From Alphaproteobacteria bacterium (GTDB lineage: Bacteria; Pseudomonadota; Alphaproteobacteria; SMXS01), in assembly GCA_028284945.1 (NCBI GenBank), contig JANQQJ010000028.1:124001-188000 (forward strand): a stretch of 64,000 bases of DNA. Direction: 5' to 3'. The notes beneath the pieces were generated by a model. It ran no database searches. It saw only the letters and a list, made by a program, of their open reading frames with translations, and was not told the origin of the DNA. A program made the translations under genes and the position numbers. Position 1 is the stretch's first letter. Each line of letters begins with the position of its first letter. Of the stretch, positions 33,781 through 42,017 are shown one piece after another.

Positions 33781-34935
33781 ATGCAGTTTAAGGACGTCTT
33801 GTTCGGGTCCATTTTGGCGCTTATTGGCCTGCTGATCCTGGAGTTGGGCGCATTTGCGCTCCACTCGGTCTATGACAGATTTCTCAGTCACGAGGACATC
33901 GTTCTCAAAGCGCTGAACGAACAGGCGCCAACCTATCCGGCGTTTCTGGCAAGCACTTATGATGGTGAGAGCGGCTGGCGCAACCGCACGTCAGAGACAG
34001 AAGAAAAAACCAGTTGTCACGGCCACCCCATCATCTATGCCACAGATATTAACGCGGCCCGGCTCAATGGTTCTCAGCCCCATGACCCCCAACAGGTTCA
34101 GATTATCACCGTAGGGGATTCCTATACATACGGCGACGACGAAACAGGCCATCACACCTATCCGGCACAACTCGAACAACTGACCGGCGCTACAGTCATC
34201 AATCACGGCGTCGGCGGCTTCGGTCCGCTGCAAGCGACCCTGCGGTTCGAGCAGATTGCCCCCCTTTACCCAAACGCACGGATCGCAGTCTTGGGCATCA
34301 TGCATGAAAACATTCGCCGAATGCTCAATTCGTACCGGCCGGTTCTGTACAAGAAATCCCGGTCCTATTTTGCCTTCAAGCCCTATGTGGACGTCACGAG
34401 TGAAACCCCTAAGGTCATGCCCAATCCGAATGGCCCCTCCCCCACGCGATTTGCTGATCTGAAAACCATGGCGGCGCGTGCGTTCGAGGAAGACTACTGG
34501 TCCAGACCCAAGGCGCAGTTTCCTTACGCTCTCAATCTGCTGCGCAGCCTGGGCACAAACAATACACACAAAACAAAAATCGGCGGCCTGGCGCTTGCCC
34601 TGGGTTACGACGAATTCACGATTGATTACGGTGATCGTGACATGCAAGCAGCGCTGGAAGCGGTGATTGCACGCTTTGCCGCAGCAGCTCAGGCCCACAA
34701 CATGAAAGCCGTCGTGGCTTTTATCCCTATGTCCGTCAAAGACCTGACGACATCAGACAATTTTGTTGCCCGGCTGGAAAACCTGCCGACGTTCGCGACC
34801 ACACTCTTTGTTCGCGTTGGCCATGCGAATGCTGACTGGGCCACCTATCGACCCAATCACATTTGCCATCCCTCGGCGGAAGGATATGGGATCATCGCAG
34901 CCGCCATTCACGCCGTGATCGCCGCTCAGAATTGA
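33781..34935 (+). CDS. SGNH/GDSL-family hydrolase-like protein, membrane-anchored
   Basis: A 384-residue protein starting with a hydrophobic anchor (GSILALIGLLILELGAFAL). The SGNH blocks are visible: TVGDSYTYGDD (catalytic Ser) near residue 118, GVGGFGP (block II Gly) near 145, IMHENI (block III Asn) near 175, and ICHPSAEGYGIIAAAI near 365 with the catalytic His. In block V the usual DxxH appears as NHICHPS, so the acid residue is uncertain. It may be an O-acyl esterase acting on cell-surface polymers, as in AlgX/DltD-like proteins. Confidence 0.78.
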   Translation: MQFKDVLFGSILALIGLLILELGAFALHSVYDRFLSHEDIVLKALNEQAPTYPAFLASTYDGESGWRNRTSETEEKTSCHGHPIIYATDINAARLNGSQPHDPQQVQIITVGDSYTYGDDETGHHTYPAQLEQLTGATVINHGVGGFGPLQATLRFEQIAPLYPNARIAVLGIMHENIRRMLNSYRPVLYKKSRSYFAFKPYVDVTSETPKVMPNPNGPSPTRFADLKTMAARAFEEDYWSRPKAQFPYALNLLRSLGTNNTHKTKIGGLALALGYDEFTIDYGDRDMQAALEAVIARFAAAAQAHNMKAVVAFIPMSVKDLTTSDNFVARLENLPTFATTLFVRVGHANADWATYRPNHICHPSAEGYGIIAAAIHAVIAAQN

Positions 34936-34983
34936 TCACTAACGTCGTCTCTAGTTTAGTCAATTCGTACCGATTGGCTCAGA

Positions 34984-35286
34984 TCAAGCTGCCCAACCAT
35001 CAAAATCCGGCAACCCATGAGCGAAGTCAGGGTGAACACCCATGACCCCTGTGCCACACCGGTCGCAGATAAAGCCACGCTCGGCACCGTCATGAGTGCC
35101 GCGATGATCGTGTAGCTTGACGAAGTCTGGGAAATCGAACCGCTTGGCAAGCTTTTCCATGTCGAAAACGCATGCAAAGTAAATCCATACCCCTGCCGTA
35201 TTCGACCAGGCCTTGCCACGGAAGGTCTCCTCTACCCCTGCAGCGTTAAGCGCATTTTCCAGAGGGGCAAGGTGTCGACAAGCCAT
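34984..35286 (-). CDS. Small His/Cys-rich hypothetical protein
   Basis: A 100-residue protein with HLAPLENALNAAGVEETFRG at the start, AWSNTAGVWIYFACVFD in the middle and a metal-site-like segment HDHRGTHDGAERGFICDRCG near residue 60, followed by VMGVHPD. The H..H...C..C arrangement could bind zinc. I recall similar uncharacterised bacterial proteins but no named family. It starts eight bases after the FAH hydrolase stop on the same strand and has no ribosome site of its own, so translational coupling is likely. Confidence 0.68.
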   Translation of the reverse strand: MACRHLAPLENALNAAGVEETFRGKAWSNTAGVWIYFACVFDMEKLAKRFDFPDFVKLHDHRGTHDGAERGFICDRCGTGVMGVHPDFAHGLPDFDGWAA

Positions 35287-35293
35287 CGAAAAT

Positions 35294-36139
35294 CTATGCG
35301 TCCGCCACTACGGTCTGCTGCTGTTCGCCCAACCCCTCGACGCCCAAACGCACAATGTCGCCGGGATTAAGATAGGTTTCCGGCGTCATGCCCATGCCAA
35401 CGCCAGCCGGGGTGCCGGTGGTGATGATATCGCCGGGCATCAGCCGCATAAACTGGCTTAAATAACTGACCAGGAACTGCACGCCGAAGATCATGTCGGC
35501 AGTGGTGCCGTCCTGGCGGCTTTCGCCATTGACCTCCAGCCAGACGCGCAGGCTTTGCGGATCCGGCACCTCATCTCTGGTGACCAGCCACGGGCCGATG
35601 GGTCCGAACGTATCGGCCGACTTGCCTTTGACAAACTGGCCGGCGCGGTCCTTCTGGAACACCCGCTCTGACACGTCATGGACAACGCAGTAACCAGCCA
35701 CATGGTCCATCGCCTCGGCTTCGGAGACATATTTGGCTTCGGTACCAATGACGAATCCCAGTTCGGCTTCCCAATCCAACTGGGTCGATCCGCGAGGCTG
35801 CACGACATCGTCATTGGGCCCGCAGATGCAGGTGCGCGCCTTGGTGAACAACATCGGTTCAGCAGGCAATGCCATGCCGGTTTCCGCCGCATGGTCACGG
35901 TAATTCAGGCCGATCGCATGGAACTGCCCCACACCGGTTATGCACGGGCCGATCCTTGGGTTACCATCCACCAATGGGAGGGACGCCGGATCAAGCGCGG
36001 CGAGCCGGGCCAGATTTTCAGGTGCGACTGTTGTGCCATTAATGTCGTCAACGTGGCCGGACAGATCGCGGATACCGCCATCGGCATCAAGCAGGCCGGG
36101 TTTTTCCGAACCGACGGGACCGTATCGAAGCAGCTTCAT
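35294..36139 (-). CDS. Fumarylacetoacetate hydrolase family protein
   Basis: A 281-residue FAH-family enzyme. The substrate site region GQFHAIGLNYRDHAAETG, the metal-binding E.E in LDWEAELGFVIG and the Asp in GYCVVHDVSER are present in order, followed by TGTPAGVGMG and a C-terminal GLG. Family members hydrolyse or decarboxylate 2,4-dioxoacid-type intermediates of aromatic and sugar-acid catabolism using Mg2+ or Mn2+. The ATG at 36139 is chosen. It is probably cotranscribed with the small gene downstream. Confidence 0.88.
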   Translation of the reverse strand: MKLLRYGPVGSEKPGLLDADGGIRDLSGHVDDINGTTVAPENLARLAALDPASLPLVDGNPRIGPCITGVGQFHAIGLNYRDHAAETGMALPAEPMLFTKARTCICGPNDDVVQPRGSTQLDWEAELGFVIGTEAKYVSEAEAMDHVAGYCVVHDVSERVFQKDRAGQFVKGKSADTFGPIGPWLVTRDEVPDPQSLRVWLEVNGESRQDGTTADMIFGVQFLVSYLSQFMRLMPGDIITTGTPAGVGMGMTPETYLNPGDIVRLGVEGLGEQQQTVVADA

Positions 36140-36183
36140 CTGATGTTCACCCAAATGTCCAGAACGGGCCCAATCCCGGTCGC

Positions 36184-36233
36184 AGGAAGCCTTCGAGACG
36201 AGGCCTTCGGCCTCTCCTCAGGCCGAACGGGAT
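36184..36233. repeat. Type A intergenic palindromic repeat, copy 5 (right half only)
   Basis: Only one arm is present: CCTTCGAGACGAGGCC, then CTCTCCTCAGGCCGAACGG. No matching left arm was found nearby, so this looks like a truncated remnant. It lies between the MaoC and FAH genes, which are on the same strand. Confidence 0.7.
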
Positions 36234-36264
36234 TGGTATGGCAGATAAATTCTGGGACAAGACG

Positions 36265-37122
36265 TCAACCGGTAATCTCACACCGGCCATTATTGATCAC
36301 CACCACGTCGCGTTCTTTCAGGCGGCAACGATAGGAGACCACATTGCCGTCGACCCAGATATCGGTAATCACCGTCTCACCCGGGAAGACAGGCGAGGAG
36401 AACCGGGCATCGAACGTCTTGATGCGCGTGTGGTCGTAATCACAAACCGACTGAAGCACGGCACGGCACGCCACACCATAGGTGCACAATCCGTGTAGAA
36501 TCGGCTTGGGAAAGCCGGCGGCGTCGGCAAAATCCGGATCGGAGTGCAGTGGGTTCCGGTCACCCGATAGGCGGTAAATCAGCGCCTGATCGTCCCGTGT
36601 CCCCAACTCGCAGGACATATCCGGGTCACGGTCGGGGATCTGATGCGTTTCCACCGGGGCAGGCCCGGCCGGGCCGCCAAAGCCGCCATCACCACGGGCA
36701 AAGATCGTCGAGACTGCGGTTGAGACCGGCTCGCCGCTATCCTTTAGGCGCGTTGTGGTTTCCGAGTAGATGACTGCGCCCTTGTCAGCGCCTTTATCCA
36801 GCGCTTCGATGATCTTGGAATCGACCAACAGGTCCGCCTCGTAGGGCAATGGCTGATGCAACGTAATCCGCTGCTCGCCATGCACGACCAGGGTGAAGTT
36901 GATTCCCGCATCGGCCATGGCGTTGGACCGGCCGCCGAACAGCGCGGCCATGGTTGGAACGGTTTTCAGGTCCTTTTCGAAGGTATAGCGCAACTCGTTC
37001 AGATCGAGTTGGTCGCGGGACATACCTAGGCCGAGGGCATAGAGCATGGTCTCCCGGTCGCCATAGGAATAGGGCACGTTCTCGATCCCTTGGCCGACGA
37101 GTTTGTCATAGACGATTGGCAT
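36265..37122 (-). CDS. MaoC family (R)-specific enoyl-CoA hydratase
   Basis: A 285-residue double-hotdog protein like the hydratase-2 domain of peroxisomal MFE-2. The hydratase-2 signature YRLSGDRNPLHSDPDFADAA lies near residue 180, with Asp and His as catalytic pair. The N-terminal half is a degenerate hotdog that binds the acyl chain. It hydrates trans-2-enoyl-CoA to (R)-3-hydroxyacyl-CoA. GGGGAGA precedes the ATG. The FAH-family gene follows after about 125 bases with a half-repeat between. Confidence 0.92.
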   Translation of the reverse strand: MPIVYDKLVGQGIENVPYSYGDRETMLYALGLGMSRDQLDLNELRYTFEKDLKTVPTMAALFGGRSNAMADAGINFTLVVHGEQRITLHQPLPYEADLLVDSKIIEALDKGADKGAVIYSETTTRLKDSGEPVSTAVSTIFARGDGGFGGPAGPAPVETHQIPDRDPDMSCELGTRDDQALIYRLSGDRNPLHSDPDFADAAGFPKPILHGLCTYGVACRAVLQSVCDYDHTRIKTFDARFSSPVFPGETVITDIWVDGNVVSYRCRLKERDVVVINNGRCEITG

Positions 37123-37258
37123 ATTTGTGGTCTCCCCTGATACGAATTGGGCCGCATGTTAACCCGTAACCGGGTCACGGGCATGTGAATTTCCCAGCAT
37201 GTTCGTGGCAGCAGTCGTCCGTTTATACTCGGCCGTGACGAAAGGCGGGAAACCGGCC

Positions 37259-38122
37259 GTGAACAAACTGAAGTCGATTTTTGTGATCGCGATGATGTTG
37301 GGCATGATGGTCATTGCCCTGGCGAGCATCGTCGGCGTTTTTCGCACTGACTTCCCCTTGGGTCACATCGGCGCACTGTTTACCACGGGGCCTTTTCTCG
37401 CCCTGCTGGGCTATCTGATGATCTTCAAGAATGCCGCGCGCACGTCCCGGCGCCTGCCCGTTGTTACCGCCCTGGCAGCCTTGGGGCTGGGCATGGCGGT
37501 CTTTGATTATGTGATGCTTGGACCAGTCGAACCGTTGGTCCTGGCCATTTTGGGCACGCTTCTCTTCTTCGGTTATAATTTCTGGTACTCGGAATTGGGC
37601 CGCCGCCCCGCGGAATTGCTGCAGGTCGGGCGAATGCTGCCGGACTTCACGGTCGAGGACACAGCGGGAAACATCGTTTCATCCAGCCAATTTGTTGGCA
37701 GCCCTGCGATCCTGTTGTTTTTTCGTGGCAACTGGTGCCCGCTCTGCATGGCGCAGATCAAGGAATTGGCAGGCGAATACCAGCAACTTACAGATCTCGG
37801 GGCGCGGATTGCACTGATCAGTCCGCAACCGCACGGCCATACCCGTAACCTGGCCGCACGGTTCGACGTCGATTTCGAATTTCTGGTCGATAGCGGCAAC
37901 AAGGCCGCCAACCAACTGGGAATCGCGATGAAAGACGGCCTGCCTTTTGGTTTGAGTCTGCAGGGATACGATCCGGATACGGTGTTACCGACCGTGGTGA
38001 TTACAGATGCCGCAGGCAAAATCATCTTCGTCGACGAAACCGACAATTACCGGGTGCGGCCAGAACCTTCGACATTTGTAAAGGCACTGGAACGGGCTGG
38101 TGTGGCCGCACAGACCGTCTAA
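37259..38122 (+). CDS. Membrane-anchored redoxin, AhpC/TSA-like
   Basis: A protein of about 287 residues. The first 100 residues contain three to four hydrophobic helices. The rest is a thioredoxin-fold domain of the AhpC/TSA family, starting LLQVGRMLPDFTVEDTAGN, with the redox site FFRGNWCPLCMAQIKEL (CxxC) near residue 160 and the cis-Pro strand VLPTVVITDAAGKI. The CxxC rather than a lone peroxidatic Cys suggests a thiol-disulfide or bacterioferritin-comigratory type redoxin facing one side of the membrane. GTG 37259 follows GGCGGGA; an upstream ATG at 37199 would add 20 residues. Confidence 0.78.
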   Translation: MNKLKSIFVIAMMLGMMVIALASIVGVFRTDFPLGHIGALFTTGPFLALLGYLMIFKNAARTSRRLPVVTALAALGLGMAVFDYVMLGPVEPLVLAILGTLLFFGYNFWYSELGRRPAELLQVGRMLPDFTVEDTAGNIVSSSQFVGSPAILLFFRGNWCPLCMAQIKELAGEYQQLTDLGARIALISPQPHGHTRNLAARFDVDFEFLVDSGNKAANQLGIAMKDGLPFGLSLQGYDPDTVLPTVVITDAAGKIIFVDETDNYRVRPEPSTFVKALERAGVAAQTV

Positions 38123-38128
38123 GTACTT

Positions 38129-38485
38129 CTAACCCTCAGGCAGTTCGCCGACAGGGCGAATTTCGATCGTCCCAGTCTGTGCGCTGGGGATCCTGCCCGC
38201 CCAAGCCTTGGCATCTTCAATGTTCTTACATTCAAGAATGTAGTAGCCGCCCAGATGCTCGCGCGTTTCAGCAAAAGGGCCATCGACGCTGACCACATCG
38301 CCATCGCGGCATTGAACAGCAACAGGCGCAGGGTCATCGCGCAGCGGGTTCGCGTCAATCAGCTTGCCTGCTGCAGTCACATCGCGGGAATAGGCCTGGA
38401 AGTCGCGGGTCAACGCCTGCCAGTCATCCTCGGTTCTGGCACCACGAACATCCGGGTCTTCGAAGATCAGAAACATGAATTTCAT
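38129..38485 (-). CDS. YciI/DGPF family protein (copy 1)
   Basis: A 118-residue protein of the YciI-like, ferredoxin-fold DGPF family: KFMFLIFEDPDVRG at the start and VDGPFAETREHLGGYYILE in the middle, with a conserved EIRPVGELPEG end. It is the last of three tandem paralogues. In many bacteria DGPF genes adjoin ECF42 sigma-factor genes and form part of their target set. An ECF42-type gene lies 4.6 kb upstream on the same strand. AGGAGC precedes the ATG. Confidence 0.88.
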   Translation of the reverse strand: MKFMFLIFEDPDVRGARTEDDWQALTRDFQAYSRDVTAAGKLIDANPLRDDPAPVAVQCRDGDVVSVDGPFAETREHLGGYYILECKNIEDAKAWAGRIPSAQTGTIEIRPVGELPEG

Positions 38486-38494
38486 CGCTCGCTC

Positions 38495-38851
38495 CTATCC
38501 GGTGGGGATTTCGCCAAGCGGCCGCACCTCGATCGTACCGAGCCGGGCGCTCGGGATCTTCGCGGCCCAGATTTTAGCTTCTTCCAGATCCTCACAATCG
38601 AGCAGGTAATAGCCACAAAGCTGTTCTTTGGTTTCAGCAAAGGGCCCGTCGACCGTCAGCACCCCACCGTCCCGTGCCTGAACAGCGGCTGTTCCCTTAC
38701 TGTTATCGAGCGGACTGCCCCCATGCATTTTGCCCGCCGCAGCCGCTTCATCGGCAAAGGCGTTGTGTTCGCGGCCCATTTGCCGCCAGTCATCATCGCT
38801 CATCGTCGCCATCAGCGCGGGATCTTCGAAAATCAGGAACATATATTTCAT
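38495..38851 (-). CDS. YciI/DGPF family protein (copy 2)
   Basis: A 118-residue paralogue with KYMFLIFEDPALMA, then LTVDGPFAETKEQLCGYYLLD and IEVRPLGEIPTG. The catalytic role of the family is unsettled; YciI has a His-Asp pair in the fold. It overlaps the third paralogue by four bases and leads into copy 1 after nine bases, so all three are translated from one message. AAGGAAA precedes the ATG. Confidence 0.88.
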   Translation of the reverse strand: MKYMFLIFEDPALMATMSDDDWRQMGREHNAFADEAAAAGKMHGGSPLDNSKGTAAVQARDGGVLTVDGPFAETKEQLCGYYLLDCEDLEEAKIWAAKIPSARLGTIEVRPLGEIPTG

Positions 38852-39210
38852 CGGTTTTCCTTCGAGTGATTGGCGACCGGCCGGACTTCAATCGTACCGG
38901 TTTGAGCAGCGGGAATCTGCGCTGCCCACTCAAGCGCCTGATCGAGATTGTCACAGTCGAGCATATAGAATCCGGCGAGCTGTTCCTTGGTCTCGGCAAA
39001 GGGTCCGTCAGTGGTTACCGACTGACCCGCGCGAACCCTGACACTGGTTGCCACGTCGATCATTTCGAGTGGGCGCGCCGCAACCACTTGGCCTGACGCG
39101 ACGACATTGTTGGTGAATTCGTCGAAGGCGTCATAGCGCGCTGCTAGTTCATCGGGTGACATGGTTTTGCGGACGGCCTCGTCCTCATAGATCAATAGAA
39201 GATATTCCAT
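38848..39210 (-). CDS. YciI/DGPF family protein (copy 3)
   Basis: A 120-residue paralogue with EYLLLIYEDEAVRK, TTDGPFAETKEQLAGFYMLD and TIEVRPVANHSK. It is the first of the three in transcription order and starts four bases after the MAPEG stop, with a GGGGTAGGG ribosome site that lies inside the end of that gene. The C-terminal sequence is the most divergent of the three. Confidence 0.88.
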   Translation of the reverse strand: MEYLLLIYEDEAVRKTMSPDELAARYDAFDEFTNNVVASGQVVAARPLEMIDVATSVRVRAGQSVTTDGPFAETKEQLAGFYMLDCDNLDQALEWAAQIPAAQTGTIEVRPVANHSKENR

Positions 39211-39214
39211 CGCC

Positions 39215-39607
39215 CTACCCCGTGAAGAAGCTATAGATTAGCCAGCCACCACACCCGAGCAGCACCAGCAAGGTCAATACGGTGCCGATGAACCGGCCCG
39301 CCGTCGCCGCCTTTTCCGCGTCCAGGCCCTGCGCGTGCGCCAACCGGCCGATCACGAGCGCGCCGCCCGCCAGATGCACTGCCCAGGCCGCCACTCCGCT
39401 GTTTTCCAACAACAGGATCGCGACCAGCGCAATCGGCACATATTCGGTGAAATTGCCGAAGACGCGCATCGCGCGGCGCAGTTCAAGATCGCCGCCATCA
39501 AGCAGCGAAATCTCCGTGCGGGCCCGGTGCTTCAGCACGCCGGCGGCAAGCATCACAGTCAGAATGGCAAGAATGCCCGCATATAGGGTCGTGATGTGGA
39601 ACGCCAT
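39215..39607 (-). CDS. MAPEG family membrane protein
   Basis: A 130-residue, four-helix membrane protein of the MAPEG family, related to microsomal glutathione S-transferase. The motif RVFGNFTEYVPIALVAILL near residue 50 is characteristic (family E.P..L). It probably conjugates or isomerises lipophilic electrophiles in the inner membrane. The ATG at 39607 follows GAGGGGAGA. It sits in a five-gene operon with DUF2461 upstream and the three DGPF genes downstream. Confidence 0.86.
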   Translation of the reverse strand: MAFHITTLYAGILAILTVMLAAGVLKHRARTEISLLDGGDLELRRAMRVFGNFTEYVPIALVAILLLENSGVAAWAVHLAGGALVIGRLAHAQGLDAEKAATAGRFIGTVLTLLVLLGCGGWLIYSFFTG

Positions 39608-39630
39608 TGTTAGTCTCCCCTCATTTTTTG

Positions 39631-40311
39631 TCAGGCCACGTTGTCGGTCAGCCACGCCTGGACCGGCCGCAGTTTTTTGAATTCACGAACGCAATGCGCC
39701 ACAAAATCACCGCCATAAAGAGCGCCGGGCAGCGGGGCCTCGCCACCAATCACCAGACTGTTCTGGCGCAGCAGATCGGCACGCGGATGGTCCGCATCAA
39801 AGCCTCTGGGCACCTTTTTGTAGTGCGGGTCGCGCAGCGAATAGGGCGATTTGGCCGCGGCCTTGATCGCTTTTTCCAAAGCGTCACCTGAGACGTCATC
39901 CAGCACGGCCTTGCGGTAACGGTCCAGCCGGGCCGGGTCGAACCCCATCATCCCGACCGCCATGCCGACCTCTTGGTCGTCGAACTTGAGGTACAGGCCC
40001 GGGCTGTCCTTGGCCTTGCCAGCGCCCTCCCAGAAGATGAAATGGATCGCCGTCTTATAAGGTGTCTTGTCCTTGGAAAACCGTGTGTCCCGGTTCATCC
40101 GCATGATGGAGCCATTGATCCGCGGCTCCGCACGAATGCCCGGCGCAATCTTCTGTAGGGCCGAGCCCATGGCCTCGACAAAGTCCTTGGCCGGTTCCAT
40201 CAGCAGATTGTCATAGTCGTCCCGGTGGGCATCCAGCCAGTCCTTGCTGTTGTTCTTCTTCAGGCCCTTGAAAAAATTCTGCAGCTCTTTGGGAAAGTGC
40301 TTAAACCCCAT
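39631..40311 (-). CDS. DUF2461/TIGR02453 family protein
   Basis: A 226-residue member of the DUF2461 family, function unknown, often annotated TIGR02453. Diagnostic stretches are the helical start FPKELQNFFKGLKKNNSKDW, RMNRDTRFSKDKTPYKTAIH and GMMGFDPARLDRYRKAV. It heads the operon DUF2461-MAPEG-DGPF x3 (gaps 23, 4, -4 and 9 bases). The ATG at 40311 is chosen for its agreement with the family start. Confidence 0.86.
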   Translation of the reverse strand: MGFKHFPKELQNFFKGLKKNNSKDWLDAHRDDYDNLLMEPAKDFVEAMGSALQKIAPGIRAEPRINGSIMRMNRDTRFSKDKTPYKTAIHFIFWEGAGKAKDSPGLYLKFDDQEVGMAVGMMGFDPARLDRYRKAVLDDVSGDALEKAIKAAAKSPYSLRDPHYKKVPRGFDADHPRADLLRQNSLVIGGEAPLPGALYGGDFVAHCVREFKKLRPVQAWLTDNVA

Positions 40312-40370
40312 AACAGCTCCATCCTTTTCGTTCTCTTTGACGGTTAGACGAACCAGATCACCCAAATCCG

Positions 40371-40553
40371 ACCCTTGCCTCAAGATTCTACCGTAATTGC
40401 CGAAACGACGGCTCCACCTTTAGCCACACCTGCAGGTATATGCACGAAGCCGAGAATACAGTGGGTGGTAAACGCGATATTCCCGGCGACGGGACGTCCA
40501 GTGTCAATTGCAAGAACGACTGGTTCGGCGTTTGTCAGTGCACCAAGGGCTGA
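40371..40553 (+). pseudogene. 5'-truncated relic of a fourth six-cysteine secreted protein gene
   Basis: In frame from about 40371 to TGA 40551-40553 the sequence reads HTCRYMHEAENTVGGKRDIP, then SSVNCKNDWFGVCQCTKG and stop. This lines up with the last 45-55 residues of the three intact genes downstream (CVYRHEAEGTVGGSRDVHGD, then TCKNDWAGVCQCKKD). Homology fades upstream of about 40390. The signal peptide and the first cysteine block (NCSPW) are missing and no start codon fits, so it is a gene remnant. Its 5' end abuts the promoter region of the opposite-strand DUF2461 gene. Confidence 0.75.
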
Positions 40554-40673
40554 TACATTACGGCGTCAGCCTAAGGAAAAAACCGAAAATACTACCTTGG
40601 ATTGATTGATATAGGGTACGTCGCTACTAAATTTCTATTTCAGCAGTGCTGATGACATCGCGTGGAGGGCATG

Positions 40674-41081
40674 ATGGCGAGAGTCTTCTTACTAGCAGCG
40701 TTTAGTCTGAGTATGACGGTCTCCGCACACGCCATCGACAGCAGCGGTGCCGTTGTCCTGAACTCTGTAACGATCCATAATAACAATTGCAGTCCATGGG
40801 GTTCCGATCACGTGCGGGTCAACGTCTACGATCCTCTCGATGACCGCAACTGGCTTGAGAAATGCACATCGACGACCATCAGTCTCAAACACGGCGCAAC
40901 AACGACACTCACGCTCAATGCGTCGATCACAAGCCCGGAGGGAGATAGCACAAAAGCCTGTGTATACAGGCATGAGGCCGAAGGGACAGTAGGCGGCAGC
41001 AGAGACGTCCACGGCGACGCCGTATCGCATGTCACCTGCAAGAACGACTGGGCTGGCGTTTGCCAGTGCAAGAAGGATTAG
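40674..41081 (+). CDS. Secreted six-cysteine protein, tandem family member 1
   Basis: A 135-residue protein with a signal peptide (MARVFLLAAFSLSMTVSAHA). The mature part has six cysteines: NNNCSPWGSDHVRV, WLEKCTS, KACVYRHEAEG, HVTCKNDW and GVCQC. SLKHGATTTLTLNAS suggests a beta-rich core. The end KNDWAGVCQCKKD is nearly constant in the family. All three paralogues have GGAG exactly six bases before the chosen ATG, which fixes the start at 40674 rather than the ATG at 40671 or the GTG at 40662. The family is unknown to me. Confidence 0.8.
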   Translation: MARVFLLAAFSLSMTVSAHAIDSSGAVVLNSVTIHNNNCSPWGSDHVRVNVYDPLDDRNWLEKCTSTTISLKHGATTTLTLNASITSPEGDSTKACVYRHEAEGTVGGSRDVHGDAVSHVTCKNDWAGVCQCKKD

Positions 41082-41104
41082 GTGAAGGCGCCATGGAGAA
41101 GATG

Positions 41105-41530
41105 ATGCAGAAGTTTATCGTTGGTTTGGCGTTCTCCTTGGGATTGACCACCCCGGCGCACGCCATCGATGCTAGCGGCGCTGAAGTTCTTACTTTCGTC
41201 AACGTCCACAATACAAATTGCAGCCCTTGGGGGCAGGACCACGTGGTCGTCAATATTTGGGACCCGGACCAACCTGGCTCGATCACGGAACCGAACCAGT
41301 GCACACATACTAAAGTTGCCCTCAAACACAACGAGACAAAAACAGTCCTGCTGAAGGGGCGCGTCGAGGGAACCGTCCCGGATGGCGGTGCCCATTACAG
41401 CCATAACTGCGTCTACAAGCACGAGGCGGACGGCACGGCTGGCGGTGCACGCGACGTTCACGGCGATCAGCAGTCGGGCGTGACGTGCCGCAATGACTGG
41501 ATTGGCGTCTGCCAATGCACCAAGGATTAG
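41105..41530 (+). CDS. Secreted six-cysteine protein, tandem family member 2
   Basis: A 141-residue paralogue with signal peptide MQKFIVGLAFSLGLTTPAHA. It keeps all six cysteines (NTNCSPWGQDHVVV, PNQCTHTKVALKH, HNCVYKHEADG, VTCRNDW, GVCQC). The DVHGDQQSGVTC block matches DVHGDAVSHVTC of member 1. It starts 23 bases after member 1, with GGAG six bases upstream of the ATG. ATG codons at 41093 and 41102 are in frame but fit the family pattern less well. The loop after cysteine two is longer than in member 1. Confidence 0.8.
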   Translation: MQKFIVGLAFSLGLTTPAHAIDASGAEVLTFVNVHNTNCSPWGQDHVVVNIWDPDQPGSITEPNQCTHTKVALKHNETKTVLLKGRVEGTVPDGGAHYSHNCVYKHEADGTAGGARDVHGDQQSGVTCRNDWIGVCQCTKD

Positions 41531-41552
41531 GTGGACATCTGTGGAGAGCACC

Positions 41553-41948
41553 ATGCAAAGACTACTTCTGGCATTTCTATTTGTATTCAGCGTGGCGGCA
41601 ACTGCCCATGCTGGTTCGTTGACCATTCACAATAACAACTGCAGCCCCTGGCTGAAGGACCATGTCAGGGTTCATGTGTATGGCGGCAATCCGCCGGGCG
41701 ACCAGTATCCCGGCACGTGTACAGATACATGGGTGTCGCTGAAGCACGGCGAAACGAAAACTATTTCGCTGACCGGTCGGCTGGAATACTTCTCGCAAGC
41801 CGACAACGTGTCATACGCCTATGACTGCAAGTACACCCACGAAGCCGAGGGCACCGTCATGGGCGACAGCGACATTGACGGCCGGGAAGACTCCCACGTG
41901 ACCTGCAAGAACGATTGGGCTGGTGTATGCCAGTGCAAAAAGGACTGA
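41553..41948 (+). CDS. Secreted six-cysteine protein, tandem family member 3
   Basis: A 131-residue paralogue with signal peptide MQRLLLAFLFVFSVAATAHA. It lacks the ID.SGAVVL stretch that follows the signal peptide in members 1 and 2, so its mature form begins directly with the strand SLTIHNNNCSPW. The six cysteines and the C-terminal CKNDWAGVCQCKKD are intact. GGAG lies six bases before the ATG. The three genes run head to tail with 22-23-base spacers and are surely one operon. An exported role, perhaps in adhesion, defence or inhibition, is open. Confidence 0.8.
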   Translation: MQRLLLAFLFVFSVAATAHAGSLTIHNNNCSPWLKDHVRVHVYGGNPPGDQYPGTCTDTWVSLKHGETKTISLTGRLEYFSQADNVSYAYDCKYTHEAEGTVMGDSDIDGREDSHVTCKNDWAGVCQCKKD

Positions 41949-42017
41949 CACTGCTTCAGCCATCTACCGCCTGAAGAAATTACCGCAAAGGGCTGGGCGG
42001 TGCTTAGAATGCTGCGG

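Noticed and set aside
40375-40605. 76-codon + strand frame overlapping the six-cysteine relic
   Set aside because: A different frame over the same bases shows clear homology to the downstream family, so this frame is not the coding one.
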